A stretch of 64,000 bases of DNA from Nymphaea colorata (Eukaryota > Streptophyta > Magnoliopsida > Nymphaeales > Nymphaeaceae), in NCBI RefSeq assembly GCF_008831285.2, contig NC_045140.1, positions 15,994,370 through 16,058,369 of the forward strand, written 5' to 3'. The notes below the pieces were generated by a model. It was not told the DNA's origin, ran no database searches, and saw only the letters and a program-made list of their open reading frames with translations. Positions 13,392 through 26,200 of this stretch are shown in pieces. The first letter of the stretch is position 1. Each line of letters begins with the position of its first letter. The translations under genes were made by a program, and so were the position numbers.

Positions 13392-14370
13392 TAAATTAAT
13401 TCACATGGTGGATCTTTGCATTAAAGCTTCACACGTGCTATCAAACTTACTCTCATATGAATTGCATAATGAGGGACCAGATGAGCGGATATATGGGATT
13501 CTAAATCTGAAGCACCGGACGCTAGAATCTTCTGCATCCTTGTTCTCCTCATTCCATCAAAAAGGGGGATTCAAGTGAACGGACCAATTCTCTGGCCGGA
13601 GTCGCAATCTAGCTTAAGGTTTAACAGAAAATTGAGCTTCAACGGGCAGCTTTCTTCATGGTTGGAGTTTATCCTTCAAAGGTTCTGTGGTTATTCTTCT
13701 GCAAATGCTAACGCTCAATTTTGTTCAACTCATTTTAGTCATTGAGTAGCTTTATTGGTGATCCAATCTGTGAACTCTTTAATAGTGATATAATATTTTT
13801 TGAACTCAATTTTGGTTCTGGTTCAGTCCGAGCAGTGAATGAATGAGCTCGCTACTCACCATTGACAAGTGCATAGAGACAGCGGCTACAGTTAGGCCGT
13901 CATGACCTTGAACCAAGCGTACTCCTTGATTCTGTTGTCATTCTTCGCGAACTCTACTATGACCCGCATTCATTGATAGTAGAAGAGTGTCTACAAAGAA
14001 TAGGATGAAAGCCTACGTCTTTTAAGCATGCTAAAACGAACAGGCTAGCTTAATTGGGCTCTCCATCCTTATGAGCCATATAGGCAAGAGAAATTTTGTA
14101 TTTCCATGTCAGAGTTTCCATTTTGATTAAGATTGATCAACATGTCCCGGTGTTAAGTGAGGGTGGTTTAAGATTTATTGTCAAAACACCAACTACCGTA
14201 GTTTATAAAGAAACTGTGTCAATATTTTAGCATTTGATTTTATAATCTTTCTTACCGTTTTGCTGATTACTGAGCTGAATGGGACACTTGATATGAATAC
14301 AAAAACAGGTTCAAATTTTGATTTCTTTCAGTTGACCTCCAAACTACATAGAACACAAGCAGTTAAATGC

Positions 14371-14393
<23 letters not shown>
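14371..14393. repeat. Poly(A) tract
   Basis: Twenty-three consecutive A residues followed by GAAGAAAAGAAA. It could be the tail of an old retroposed sequence or simple expansion. No retroposed gene was recognised upstream of it. Confidence 0.85.
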
Positions 14394-14401
<8 letters not shown>

Positions 14402-15731
14402 GAAACCTAAACCTAAGCGTGTTTTTCCAAAATGTTAATTCATGTTGTCATTACCAAGAGTCAAACTGGTTATAACAGCAGCATTGAAGTTCAGCGCTTT
14501 GCTCAAATGTTTCTGCAAGTAATAATTAAGTTGCTTGACAATGTCTAAGAAGCTCCACATTGGGTGGATTTAATGATGTTAGTATCAGATCTTTGAACTG
14601 AGGCCTTGATTAGTGCCTTGAGGTTGGGTGCTCCTTATGCTCCAAGAAGCAATTACACCTGAAAAAAAAAAAAACTACGAAATACATCGCACAAAGTGCA
14701 GCGCACAAAGGAAATGAAGGGAATTAATTTTCTATTCTGTGCGGGGATGTTGCAAATTTGCAACCGATCTGCTTATATCGTGACCATATTCATTACTGCC
14801 ATTCTGACGAGCTTTTATAACACCTCTGCATTTCTTGAATCAGATATTGCATTGGAAACCAACAAGCTACCCTTTTGAGGAAAAAGACGAAACAACAGTA
14901 ACTTGAATCTTGGCCAGTTCCTGTAACTGCTATCCTGAATAGCTGCGCCTGATTGGTGGTCCTATGCAGCTTGGGAATTCTGTAACCAAAACAAGGTGCG
15001 TTAGTTCGCAGAGCAAAAGCTACCGTCGACATACATTTCCTGCCTTCTGTTCTTGTTTCACCTTCGCCGTTAGCTTATTGGGAATTGGATAGAGTTGCAG
15101 AGTTCCAACGTTCTCAGTTGGTGTATAATTAACATCAGGAACAACGTAAATGGTGAAACCTAAGGCTGCAAAGAGAACCTTTGTTTCCTGTCAACAAGAT
15201 ACCTAGGCCTATGTATCTATTCATTCATCTTTTGGGCTTCTTCACCATTCAGATTGCCTGTTCCCTTTCGAGGCTTTTGCTTGTTGTCATCTGGGATCGA
15301 CGGTGGTAGGAGCTGTTTTTCCGACATGAAGATCTGGTTGCCGGTGGGGGAAGGAATGAGTTTCTGCATTTCAGTTGTGATGGTCATGCACGAGCGTAGG
15401 CTTTTGGCCTTCTACGGTAGCATTGGTTCTTTGGTGAGTTGTTTGGTCAGAGTACTGCTTCTTGGCATGGAGGTAGCAAGCGAGCGCCTGTTGCTTGGTT
15501 GAATTATGTTGCGTACAAAGCGTACTTGTGCGAGTGACATCTTATGCAATCAAACTTTTTGTAACTTTTTCCTTCCTCCGACAAGAACTTGCTTAAATTT
15601 TCTCAGTGAAATTTGTAAAAAAGCTGATGCATTGTCTGTTTCTATGGGTATTATGCTCTTGTGCCGTATGGGGTGTTCCAGGGTACCAACCAACACGTAC
15701 ACAGTCGCCAACATGCAGCCTTAGATCTTAA

Positions 15732-15946
15732 TGGGTCATTTGACAATAGATACAATAACAAATTATTTCATAAATTTAATTTTAATTTGTGGTGAAATTG
15801 AAGTAAATTCAAAGAACACTTTAATATATTGTTACATGAATGTACCCAATCTTTTGGCAGCTATTCAACAACAGTAACAATATTCTTAAGTAAAATTACA
15901 AATAGTAACATGTTGTTACTGTTATCAAACATTATCAAACGGACCC
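15732..15946. mobile_element. MITE-like element with imperfect TIRs
   Basis: The left end TGGGTCATTTGACAATA pairs imperfectly with the right end TTATCAAACGGACCC; the reverse complement of the right end reads GGGTCCGTTTGATAA. Both sides are flanked by TAA (15729-15731 and 15947-15949), consistent with a 3-bp TWA target duplication as in Tourist/PIF-Harbinger elements. The interior is AT-rich and non-coding, about 215 bp in all. Class assignment is an inference from the ends. Confidence 0.5.
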
Positions 15947-16292
15947 TAAACGGGAAAAATAGAACAAACAGACGTAGCGGGCCAGCGGCCAAGAAGCAGA
16001 AGGACCCGTGGCCATATCAATAAACAGATCAAAAGCTCAAAATAAAGAAAAGTACGCAGATTAGAAGTGCAACATAAAGAAATCAGTGACTGGATTAAAA
16101 GCCGTGCATGTTTAACTTTCACAAACAAAATTACCAACACCATAACTAGATTAAATACAATACGTTATTGTTATTGTTGTTGTTTTAGAGTTGAAGTTAA
16201 TAAGCTCCGTCTATCAGTCCCTCCCAAGACAACCGTATTTACCATTTAGAAGCTGATTGAATCGCCGTTCCGGCGCTGGAACGAAACTGCGT

Positions 16293-16327
16293 TATTTATA
16301 AAACAAAGGTTGGGCGCGAAAGACGTC
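16293..16327 (+). promoter_or_regulatory. Probable LSM5 core promoter: TATA box and E2F-like site
   Basis: TATTTATA at 16293-16300 is followed at 16314-16321 by GCGCGAAA, which fits the reverse complement of the E2F consensus TTTSSCGC, and then by GACGTC. GC-rich leader sequence follows. The assignment to LSM5 assumes a leader intron that joins this region to the coding exons. Confidence 0.45.
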
Positions 16328-18749
16328 GTGTGTTCTCTCGGTTCGGCAAGGGCGTTTTGGAGCGTTCTGAGGTTTACACGGAACAGCGCGCGCTGTTACT
16401 CGAGGGAATTCTCGCGAGCGTGAAACCCTCCGCTTCATTCACGCGCGTCTTCCTCTTCAGCCTGCTCTACAGAGAAACCTTGGCCTTCCCGACCGGTTAA
16501 AGAAGGTATGCGCCTCTCTCTCTCTCTCTCTCTCCAATCGATCGACCCAAAAATCGTCGGTGCCAGTTTCTCTCTCTCTCTCTCTCGCTGTCATCCTAAA
16601 AACGCACAGTTATACCTCTCCAACCCACGGCTGACCGGCGAGTGTCGTCGGCACCGGTCTCTCTCTCGTCCTCCGTTGTCTTCCTTTTCAGTTGATGTTG
16701 CTCTCTGTGGCTTGATTTGTTCACGATTTACTTCAAATGCTTCAAATGATTTGTTCGGCTTCAGTTGATGTTTATTGTCCATGCTTTTTTATCATATTGA
16801 GAAACATGTTTCTTGCAGACAAATTGTCTGATGAAATGCCTCAACTATATACACTTTGTTGTGCTTCAGGTAGGAAGCTGCGTTTGTTGTGTCCATAGTG
16901 AGCTCACGTTTGGAACTTGAAAACCCATTTTTATCCCCTGGTATATTGTGAGTGTGGACTGGTGCTTATTGTAGTAAAAAGTTGAGTAGATAATAAACCA
17001 GTTAGAAACATGCGGGTCACTGGATTTATTTTGGCACTTTTCAAGAAAAGATTGCAGGGATCCTGTTCTGTTACTCAGAAATGGTTTTTCTACTCTTGTT
17101 CAATCTTTTCCCTAGTAAGTTTCGAGATTTTGAAGAAACCACAGGTTCTTTGCATTCTTAGTCTAAGAATAGGGTTAACATTGTCGATGATTACTTATGA
17201 TACACCAGCTTTTTTTAGGGTTATGGGGCACTACAGAATTTTATTTTTGTTGGAGGCTGGTGAATCAGATTTAGCTTGTAATTTTGAGTGAGCTCATTGG
17301 TTAGATTGCAGTGTAGCATGCCTATCTGAGCTGCCATTGTGTAAGCCTATAGGGAACTCTGTGCCTATGTTTTTCTTCCCCTTTTCTTATATGATGGATG
17401 TTCTATAACTAGCATATTGAAGATAAAACCTTTGACCCATGTTACTGTGGACTATTGACTCTTTGCATAATTCTCGTTGGGCCTACCTTCTTTATGAACG
17501 AGTGTTTTGAATAGGATCTGGCAGCCATACGTTTATTTTGTTGAGTAAAACTTTTTGGATCCGAAGAGTTGTAATTGGAGCATAATTTTTGTGATTTTAC
17601 CATAAGAGTTTTGGCAACTGGAACATTAAGGTCCAATCCAGCTTCATATTTAGGTGGTGAAATTTGAGCAGTACAGTAGGCTTTATTGATTGCTTTGGTA
17701 AGTTGGCCATAATGCTTTCCGGTCAGCTTGTCTTTTCTGGTGAAATACTGTGCAAGTTAGGTTAGAGAAAGGTTTATGTTTACATGCATTGTCTTTCTTG
17801 TCAATCGCATTGTGTGAGTTGATCATAAGTTCATGTTTCTGCAATTGTTCCATGCTTGATTATGTTTTTATGAATATGCATGGCCAGGGGTGCAATACGA
17901 TAAGTTTCATAATCATTGTCCTGCCATTATCAAATATCTGGCAGAACAGATAAACGTGTCCTCCCTTTATCAACATCGTACATAATAGATTGTTCATTCC
18001 CAATTTCATCAAATAATGGACAGATTCACTGGTTGTCCCTTGTGACAGGACACGTGTGGAGAACTGGACCTCCCAATTCCTCCTGCCCTAGGAGCTCCTT
18101 ACGAATAACCTCTTAAGAAGTTTAAGGAACAAATTGATATGTTCACACTTGATCTAGGGTTCAACTTAACATCTTTCATGTTTTCCTCTTATTACTTGAT
18201 CCCTGTTGAATTTGTGACTAGTAGCTGCCATGTCTTCCAACATCACAAATTTTTTTGGCTAAACCAGAAAGTTCCTTACAAACACATATTAGATATTTAG
18301 ATTCTCCAATGATGGATATCGATCCAGCATGAGAATTTAAAAACATGCCATGTATAGATTTGGATATAACTATATACATATACCTTTCTTTTATTAGATA
18401 AATAAAATGCCACTTCTTGGTTTAACCTGGCATACTTATTGTTACTCACATTTCTTTAATATAGAGTCAGAATAGCATTTGATAATTTTCTCAAACACTA
18501 TAAATTTTTCTGACTTGATCTCTAGTATTGATGATGGAAGAACACCTGAACAGTAGAAACTGATGAAAGGACAAATCAGCTGTCTCATTATGAACATTTT
18601 TCGTCTTGTTCTTTATGTAGGGTGGTGTTGTAACTTGTAATACACAAGCACGACCAGATCATCCCCTTCCAATTCACCGAGCCAGTCCGTCGCTGACTTA
18701 GAGAAACAAGAGGACTGAAAGAGTAAAGAAAGGACAGTGGGGGAAAGAC
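16328..18749 (+). other. LSM5 5' leader with probable leader intron
   Basis: The sequence after the TATA box is GC-rich to about 16505. There a donor-like junction AAG/GTATGC is followed by two CT runs (16512-16534 and 16571-16586). The following 2 kb is T-rich and intron-like. A candidate acceptor is TTCTTTATGTAG at about 18609-18620, about 130 bp before the LSM5 ATG. This is a splice model from sequence only; a nearer transcription start is also possible. Confidence 0.4.
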
Positions 18750-21614
18750 ATGTCTCACAATCCCTCTCAACTTCTTCCTGCAGGTGTCTCTCTTTCTCTT
18801 TGTGGAAGTTGGTTAATGAGCTGTTTTTTTCTGAATGTGTTTGTGGGCTTGTTGTGTTTTTGTATGTGCAAAGAGTTGATTGATAGGTGTGTGGGATCGA
18901 AGATATGGGTGATCATGAAGGGAGATAAGGAGCTTGTGGGCACATTAAGAGGGTTCGACGTGTACGTGAACATGGTCCTCGAAGATGTTACTGAATAGTA
19001 AATTCTCCAACTCTCTTGATGTCTTTCCATTCTCCATTGTTTCTATACCTTTTTCCCCTTTGTTTGCTCTGTGATGTTTTGGGAGGCGATTTTGTGGTTG
19101 AGCTTTCCTTCTTTCAGTTTATGGGTTGAGCAGCTTGTTGTTTGAAGTCCTTTCAGTATGTAGGTTGTTTCAGTTGTGTGTGTTGGTTTCCAAGTAGGGT
19201 GGAAGTTTTTTTAGCAACAATCAGGTGGGATCATAATATCAATCTTTTTGGTTGGTCTTCTCCTAGTTCCAATATTTTGGTTGCTCTTCTAGTGTTAACA
19301 TTTTGGTTGGTTGGTTTGGAATATTTGGACGATAGTTATGGGAGTTTTAAAGGCCTCATAAGCTTGCTTGTTGGCGGTAATGGTTATATAGCTAAAATTA
19401 AACATAACTGAGTTGCTAGAGAGAAGAAATTATATTTAAAGGAACAGAGGAATGGTATGAAATGTCTGGAGGTGACAACAAAATTGCAAAAAATGAACCT
19501 AAATTATGGTCCTCAAGAAAAAATGTCGTGCTCATTAATGCATCAATACTTGCAGGCTAAAAAGGATAGCAGACAAAAGTGTTCTTCACTGATATTATAC
19601 TGTGACAAGAGGTAAAATATTGGAAAAGTGAATTCTAGGATCATCATCGACAAAGAAAGTTATGGAGCGATGAACAAGTGTGATATAATCTTCAGGAAAG
19701 AATAATCACAAAATATGACTGCATCACCTTCATGTTGTTTTTCCTTATCTTTCATTTATAACCTGAAAAATGTTGCTTGAGCTTGCATTTTTAAGTGATT
19801 AAGGAAAGCACAAGCCACATGTCCAACAGGACAATATAACTCATTAGCATAAGCTGAAAATTATAAATCTTTCTGAGAATTGCTGTCTATAGATTCTTGG
19901 GCACTTGTTAAAACTCTATTTCACAATCTTACGCTGAAAATAATGTTATAGGCATGAGATTTCCTTCTTTGTCTTCTTGACTCCAAGGGAATGAAAAAAG
20001 TATAGTTTTAACTTCAGAGTCTGTTGATATATCTCAATTAGATGTCTTGGCTTTTAACACTTATCTGTCTACCTTTAAGGTTGTACAATAAAAAGCTCTC
20101 CCTTTTCCTGGAAAGGATGATAGGAATGGAAGACTTGGCAACAGTAGATGCAGTGGCCGATTCTCTTGTTGGTGTTTGCCTGTCCTGTGTATTTGAGCTT
20201 GCAGTGATGCATTTCATCTCTTTTCTTTTCTGCATGTTTGATTTGACCTGTTACACGGAGTCCTTTTCAGGGTGAATGTTGTCAGATGATCACAGATTTT
20301 ATGACGTGATTGGGAGGTATCAAAGATTTGTAACACATAGTTGCCCTTTAGTCTTAGTCTGCATTTGGGCTTTTCCAGGTAGAATCCTTGGTAACAAAGT
20401 GTCCTTTTTAGGTTGACATTTTAATTGTTTGGGCAAAAGTGGAACATTGTGATGTCTATGATTACCACATTGAAAAGCACATTAGGTTGGGCCTCCAATA
20501 TGATTTTAATTTATCAAAATGCCATGTGAATATTTTTTTCTTTGAGGGAATCTGAAATCAGTTAAATTTCCTTGACATGTTATGCCTATGGTTGATTTGG
20601 TTGTATTAAGCAACTTAGTCTTTCATATCTGTAGGGTTTATTGAATTAATTTTTACTTGTGTTTCCTAATTTTGTGTCTACTTCCACCCATAATGTTGGC
20701 CCACCTGCTAGGTGACAGGTGCATGCATGCGTCCACACACGCACACAGAGGCTGGTTTATTCTGGAAATGAGAATGGTTTCTTATGCTATGTGCATACTT
20801 CCATACAAGAATGATTTGTATTTTTATCATAGTAGTATTTGCATTTTGTTCCATGTTCATCTTTGCCCACCTATGGGGTGCCAAGACACACACATAAAAA
20901 GTAAAAACCATTACCCTATTCCCTGCACATGAAGGTAGAAATAAACACCATGAATTCTGTCTCTCTCTCTCTCTCTTTGCTTTCTCATGCAATGGGTGTG
21001 GCTGTTGCAGTGAAATCACAGCTGAAGGACGTCGCATAACAAAGCTTGATCAGATTTTGCTCAATGGGAATAATATTGCCATTGTGAGTATATCTTGTTT
21101 TTCTGGCATTGCCTTAACTAGTCTGGGAAATGATGTTGCACTTGTAGGTGAAATCTAATTTTGCCGTTGAGCCATTGCAAGTGTAGGACTGCAATCTTTG
21201 TTGGTACTTCTGTCTAACGAGGACTCTTTAACCCCCAAAGGTCTTGAAAATTTTACAAGAAATTCTGCAACTGATCATCAAGTTTTAATAAATTATGGAA
21301 AACAAATGGTTACACTTACAGTAGCTTTTCTTTGATAATTGACATTTATGTTTTGTTTTTCTTTTTCTTGAAAGAAAAAGAAGAGTTAAAGGTGTCAGTA
21401 GATTAAGGCTTTTCCTGTTGAGGAAGTAAATGCTTGCATTCATCATAGAGATTAGATATGTTCATTCTGTAATGACATCTCTAGACATGTTAAATCAAGT
21501 GCTTCTCATAAGATGCATTTACAGTTGCAAATTTCTGAAAGTACCGTTTTCACTTCTGAAAACCTTGTCGTTTTATGTCCATTGCAGCTTGTTCCTGGTG
21601 GTTCGCCAGAATGA
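18750..21614 (+). CDS. LSM5: U6 snRNA-associated Sm-like protein LSM5
   Basis: Four coding exons: 18750-18783, 18874-18997, 21011-21083 and 21588-21614, giving 258 nt (85 aa) with frame kept across all GT-AG junctions. The protein starts [20 protein letters not shown]. The Sm1 motif is in exon 2 ([20 protein letters not shown] and [13 protein letters not shown]) and the Sm2 motif is split over exons 3 and 4 ([15 protein letters not shown]). It ends GGSPE, slightly shorter than related plant proteins. LSM5 is a subunit of the nuclear LSM2-8 ring, which binds the U6 snRNA 3' end for splicing, and of the cytoplasmic LSM1-7 ring, which acts in mRNA decapping and decay. Its Arabidopsis counterpart is SAD1. 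Intron 2 is about 2 kb and contains no other gene that I can see. Confidence 0.96.
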
Positions 21615-22690
21615 AGAAGGCACTTTTTTGGGGCAAGTTGGTTTCTAGATTCAGCATATGCAACTGGACACAGTACTTGTCAGATGCTTATTTCACTTGA
21701 AATTTCCTTTTAGGGTGCATCAGTGCATGGTTATTTTTTCTCGTTCTTTAAGCTTCTTGGACTCGGCAGTTTTCTTGCAAAGTATTTGCTTATCAGCTTT
21801 ACTATTACTGATAACCAATGTACCCAATAGTAATTGGGGCTGAAATGGTACGGCTCGACTCCTACAGAATCTTGGCGGACATAGGGGGTTGCTCAGATTT
21901 GTTAGGGAACCATATGTAACGAGCACACTGATTTTCGTTTGTCTATAGACCTGGAAAGGGGTTGTTCCTTGTTCCTTGTTGATTAGCGTTACTGAGAGGA
22001 AGGTATTTCGTGCCAAAGTTCTGCCATTTGCATTTTCTCTAAAATTCTTATTCTCTATATGTTTCAGTACAGCCATGAAAATTCGCGACTGCTCCTTGAT
22101 ACCGTGCTAGTTCTACCAACTTGACCTGCTCCCAGGACCTGCTACCAGCGCCCAAACCACCCCCCTCCCCACCACACACCATACATACATTCAAGACATC
22201 TAGAACATAAAGTATAAAATTGAAACAATTAAATATTAAAAATATATTGCAATTGTTGATGGTGTCCACATATATTTTTTGCACCTTTAATACGCCTTTA
22301 TGTACAGAAACCACGGTTGCTTGTTCACCTTCAAACTTGTAAAAGAATTACATGGGTTTCATAAGCCATGTTTTCGTGGCAAATGTGCCGCTCCATTAGT
22401 TGTATGAAAACAAGATTGACAAGTCACTTGCATCGCATGATTTTGGTTTGACCAACGAGGCTTTTAGCACGGTTTGAGGATTGTTGCTTGGTCCCATATG
22501 CAAATCTGGACTACATAGTTCTGGAAAGTTTTTCTGCATTTTGGTTTGTTACCATGAAAGGTTTTCTGTGTGGATGTGGTTCGTGATGGCCATTACCATA
22601 CCGGATTTTCTCCTATTGATTCATTGAAGTGAGTTGTGCGTATATGAGTCGAATTTGATTTGTTTTACCTGTGTCTACTATATTTACATT

Positions 22691-23238
22691 TCACGATCAA
22701 CTCCACAAGTTAAATGACATGTTTGTTTGCTGATTGTGCAAGGACAATCTATTAAGGGGGGAAACAAGCTTAATCATAATGCATAGCATCTGATGTAGGG
22801 AGCAAGCTTCCTATATTAAAATGCCCTATCTTCCTGTTATCCCAATTAGTCAAATTAAATTAATGATCAAAATCATTAATCATAATGCATCAAGGGTCCA
22901 GCTTCTACCCATATATATATATGTATATATTGATTGGCAGGTACCAGATCTCTTAAAATTTATGTTAAAAAGTGTTTTAAGGAAAACATGAACCTTCTAA
23001 TGTGTTTATAAACACTGTTTAATATAAATCATGTTTTAGTTCAAGTCATTTTTGTAAAACATTGTTCTTTATACTATCAAAATTTTGATGTTACAAGAGC
23101 TGTTCATTTTTTTACAAAAAAAACATTATTTAAGTAAAAAACAATTAACTTAATATATGTTTCACATGAAATCACGATCAACTCCGCAAGTTAAATGACA
23201 TGTTTGTTTGCTGATTGTGCAAGGACAATCTATTAAGG
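22691..23238. repeat. 67-bp near-identical direct duplication flanking about 414 bp
   Basis: TCACGATCAACTCCACAAGT and the following 47 bases at 22691-22757 recur at 23172-23238 with one difference that I can see (CCACAAG versus CCGCAAG). The intervening segment contains the dispersed-repeat copy at 22941-23166 and a short TA run. The high identity implies a recent duplication. Confidence 0.85.
22941..23166 (-). repeat. Dispersed repeat, copy 2
   Basis: Reverse-complement counterpart of 621-831. Matching blocks run in order from CCAGATCTCTTAAA through AATGTGTTTATAAACACTG, AAATCATGTTTTAGTT and CTATCAAAATTTTGATG to TTAACTTAATATATGTTTC. It is AT-rich and non-coding. Confidence 0.6.
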
Positions 23239-26200
23239 GCAAAAAAAAAAACGAAACGGAAACTGCTTGAATTTTGGGTTTGCAGAACTTGCTTGAAGCA
23301 TGTGAGAATTGATTTTTTATGTTCGGATATAACGCCATTCCAGCTGCATGTTTATATTTCCAAGTGCCTTTTTTCCACAGAATTAATTGTATGCGTGTAA
23401 TTTTCATACTTAGTGGTTGAAGAATGAACTAACAATGATGTTGTTTTTATGCATAGATCAAATTTGGTAAGCAAAAAAGCTAAGTTTCCAAAAGATGTAG
23501 TTTATATAGTGAGATCAAGTGATCTTGATTTGATTCAGAGATCAAATTTAAGATCTCCAACCTCAAGGAGAACAGAAATTTGAGTCTCTTGCTTCAGTCG
23601 GGGAGGGGCTGAGAAACTTGGACATTAAACAATATCTAAAGGGCTTATGACTTTTGAATGGAATTGCAATTTCGTGATCAAGAGAGAGAGAGTGTGTGAA
23701 AAAAAGAAAGAGAAAGAGAAGTAAGATGAGTTCGTAAAATAAGTTAATCGTTTAGACTTTATAAGCTATTTAGAGGAACATGTTTTTCAACGTTTGAAAC
23801 TATTTTTCATAGAGTTAAACATACAATGAACTCGAAAATGTGTGGAAATATTGAAGAGAAATCAGGCTGAGCTTTAGTTAGTATTTTATAAAAGTAGTAA
23901 CAAACTCAGAAAAATAAGTAGTTTTGTTGGTGTTTTGCTAACAAGAGTCCGGCTCGGAGGGGTTTAGTCTAGTGAGAGGTAGTGTGACTGCTAATGTAGT
24001 TCTTCAAGCGCTGGAAATTACAGTTTTTAGGGATTTTCCGCGGCTAGTGAATGGTTACATATTGCCCTAATTTTTAAAGCATGTCTGTTTCATTACCCAA
24101 ATGGTCCCTTAAGACTGTTATTGATTACTGAGAATCTTAAGATTTTAGGATCTCAAAATCCCTGTTTTCTAACAAAGATATAAAATTTTATGTTTCAAAG
24201 CTGCAATGTGCTTAATGTATCGTTGAGATATGTTCTCTAAAGAATTTTGGCACCATTTTCGAGAGAATTCATGACCACATTGGGGGGTTTTTTTGGATAT
24301 GAAGACTATTGTATAATCTTTGAAGCACAGTTGCAGTAACAGTATTTCATGAAACAGTAATGACAGGGTTGTGCAACCAAAAAAAGTACTTGTCAGGTGT
24401 GCTCATAAATCAAATTTGATGACCTTTTAGCCTAAAAGCTAACTTTCTCCCCGTGTGAAGTTTTGTTGGCAGTTTACACGTGATTTCGCCTTATCGTGAA
24501 TTGCGTGAGCGAAGGAGGGCATTGACAAAGTCTTGTCCCGATGCAAACAGGCTTGACTAAACGCGCAAAAAATAAAGCTTTCACTGTTAATCGCGCCGAC
24601 TCGTGCCGAGCGGTCGATGTCGATGGACCACGTTTTGTGGAAAGGCTGGACACAATTACACTCTGCTTTTCTAAAGTCGGCTTTGGACCCCCAAGCTTTT
24701 CTTTTTCTTTCCATTGGGAATCAAATGAAGAAATTTTGCTTTGGCATTTTAAATTGATTATTTTCTATTCTTATTGCTTCTATTTTCTTTACGTTTTTAC
24801 TCTCTTTTCTTTTCCTTCAATTTATGTAATTATATTCCTGTCAATAAATATATATCATGGCTTACTTCGATTTTCTCTTTAAGTTGAGTGGTACTAATTT
24901 AACAAGATTTAAATCCCTCAAGGACGAGGGGCACTATATTGAGTGTTGTTTATTTGAAATATTTATTTGCATAGAGCTATATATTCTTGCAGCAATTTGC
25001 ACCTCGTTAAATTCTCTAGCGTGAACAAGCAGTATCACGACTTCTTTTCTCCGGAAAAGGATGTTTACGAAGATGCCCTTGCTCGTACTTCGAATGACAA
25101 GGAGTCGTGGAAAAGAAAATCCGACACTGTTTATCATTCTTCTCCATGTCATGATCCCCTGTGCTTATACGCAAGCACATCAATTCTTTATTTAGACAAT
25201 CACGGACAGCCCCCTGCAATGTGGGAGAAAGAATTACTAATTTAAATCTGCACTTAACAAAGCCGTCCAAGTGAACAAGATTATGATTAATGTGGAAAAC
25301 TGATGACAAGATGGGAGGGATGGAAAAGGGTGCGACTATTTTTTCCACCGAGACAAAAAAAAAAAGGAGCGAGAGCGACGCGGGCTCATTCATATTACTC
25401 GTCTTTTCTCGTTCAATGACGGGAACGGAGACCTTAAAAGATATGACGCATGCACTTACGTGAGCTCTTCGAAAATAATGGACAAATAATGACCGGAATA
25501 ATTAAATAAGAAGATGTTCTTTCTTACACCTACGCTCTGTCCATAATTCGAAAAAGCGAGACTAGCTTTCGCAATTCCTCAACAAGTGCCATGTTTTTCA
25601 ATAAAAGCAATTTAGTGGTGGGTGGGCAAGTTCGTCTTTCTTGCACAAACTGTATTTTAGTTATCTTACCAATTTTTCTCCATCTATTTCCGTCTATGCA
25701 AACAGTGAGTCTCTTCTAACAACTGGAACATTAGGGTTAGTTTTCTATAAAATCATTTTTATATATTAAATAATATTAACATTTATTTTCATTCTAATCG
25801 AGCTACACCTTGGCCGTAGGTTGTGGGCACATTGGGGTTATTTGTTTTCAAGCGAAATTTTCAAAACGTCAATAAATTTTTTTTTCAATTATAAAATGGG
25901 TTTCATGTTTTTAAATCTCTTGTGGTTGGGCCACAGTTCTTCTTATCTTAAATCTAAATGTATTTTTAATTAGGTTGAAAAGTTAAAACAATTTTTTCAG
26001 AAAAACGTTGTTATATTTTGTAGTTAAGTATAAAAGAAATGGATCCGAACCGAACCGTTTACCGGTTTTACCTCACGGCCTTTGTTCCCAGAACATTTTT
26101 AACGGTACGCACTTTTTTCAGAAATTCTTGCGACAGACGCAAGAATTGCTTGGATTTTCCAATCTACCGGACAGGCCAACGTAATCGTCCCCCGCCACCT

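Larger units (their letters stand above)
13392..16290. other. Intergenic, no gene recognised
   Basis: This holds the 3' flank of the preceding gene, a 23-bp poly(A) tract at 14371-14393 and a small TIR element at 15732-15946. The frames of 60-82 codons around 14.7-15.7 kb do not resemble known proteins and lack splice partners. Confidence 0.5.
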
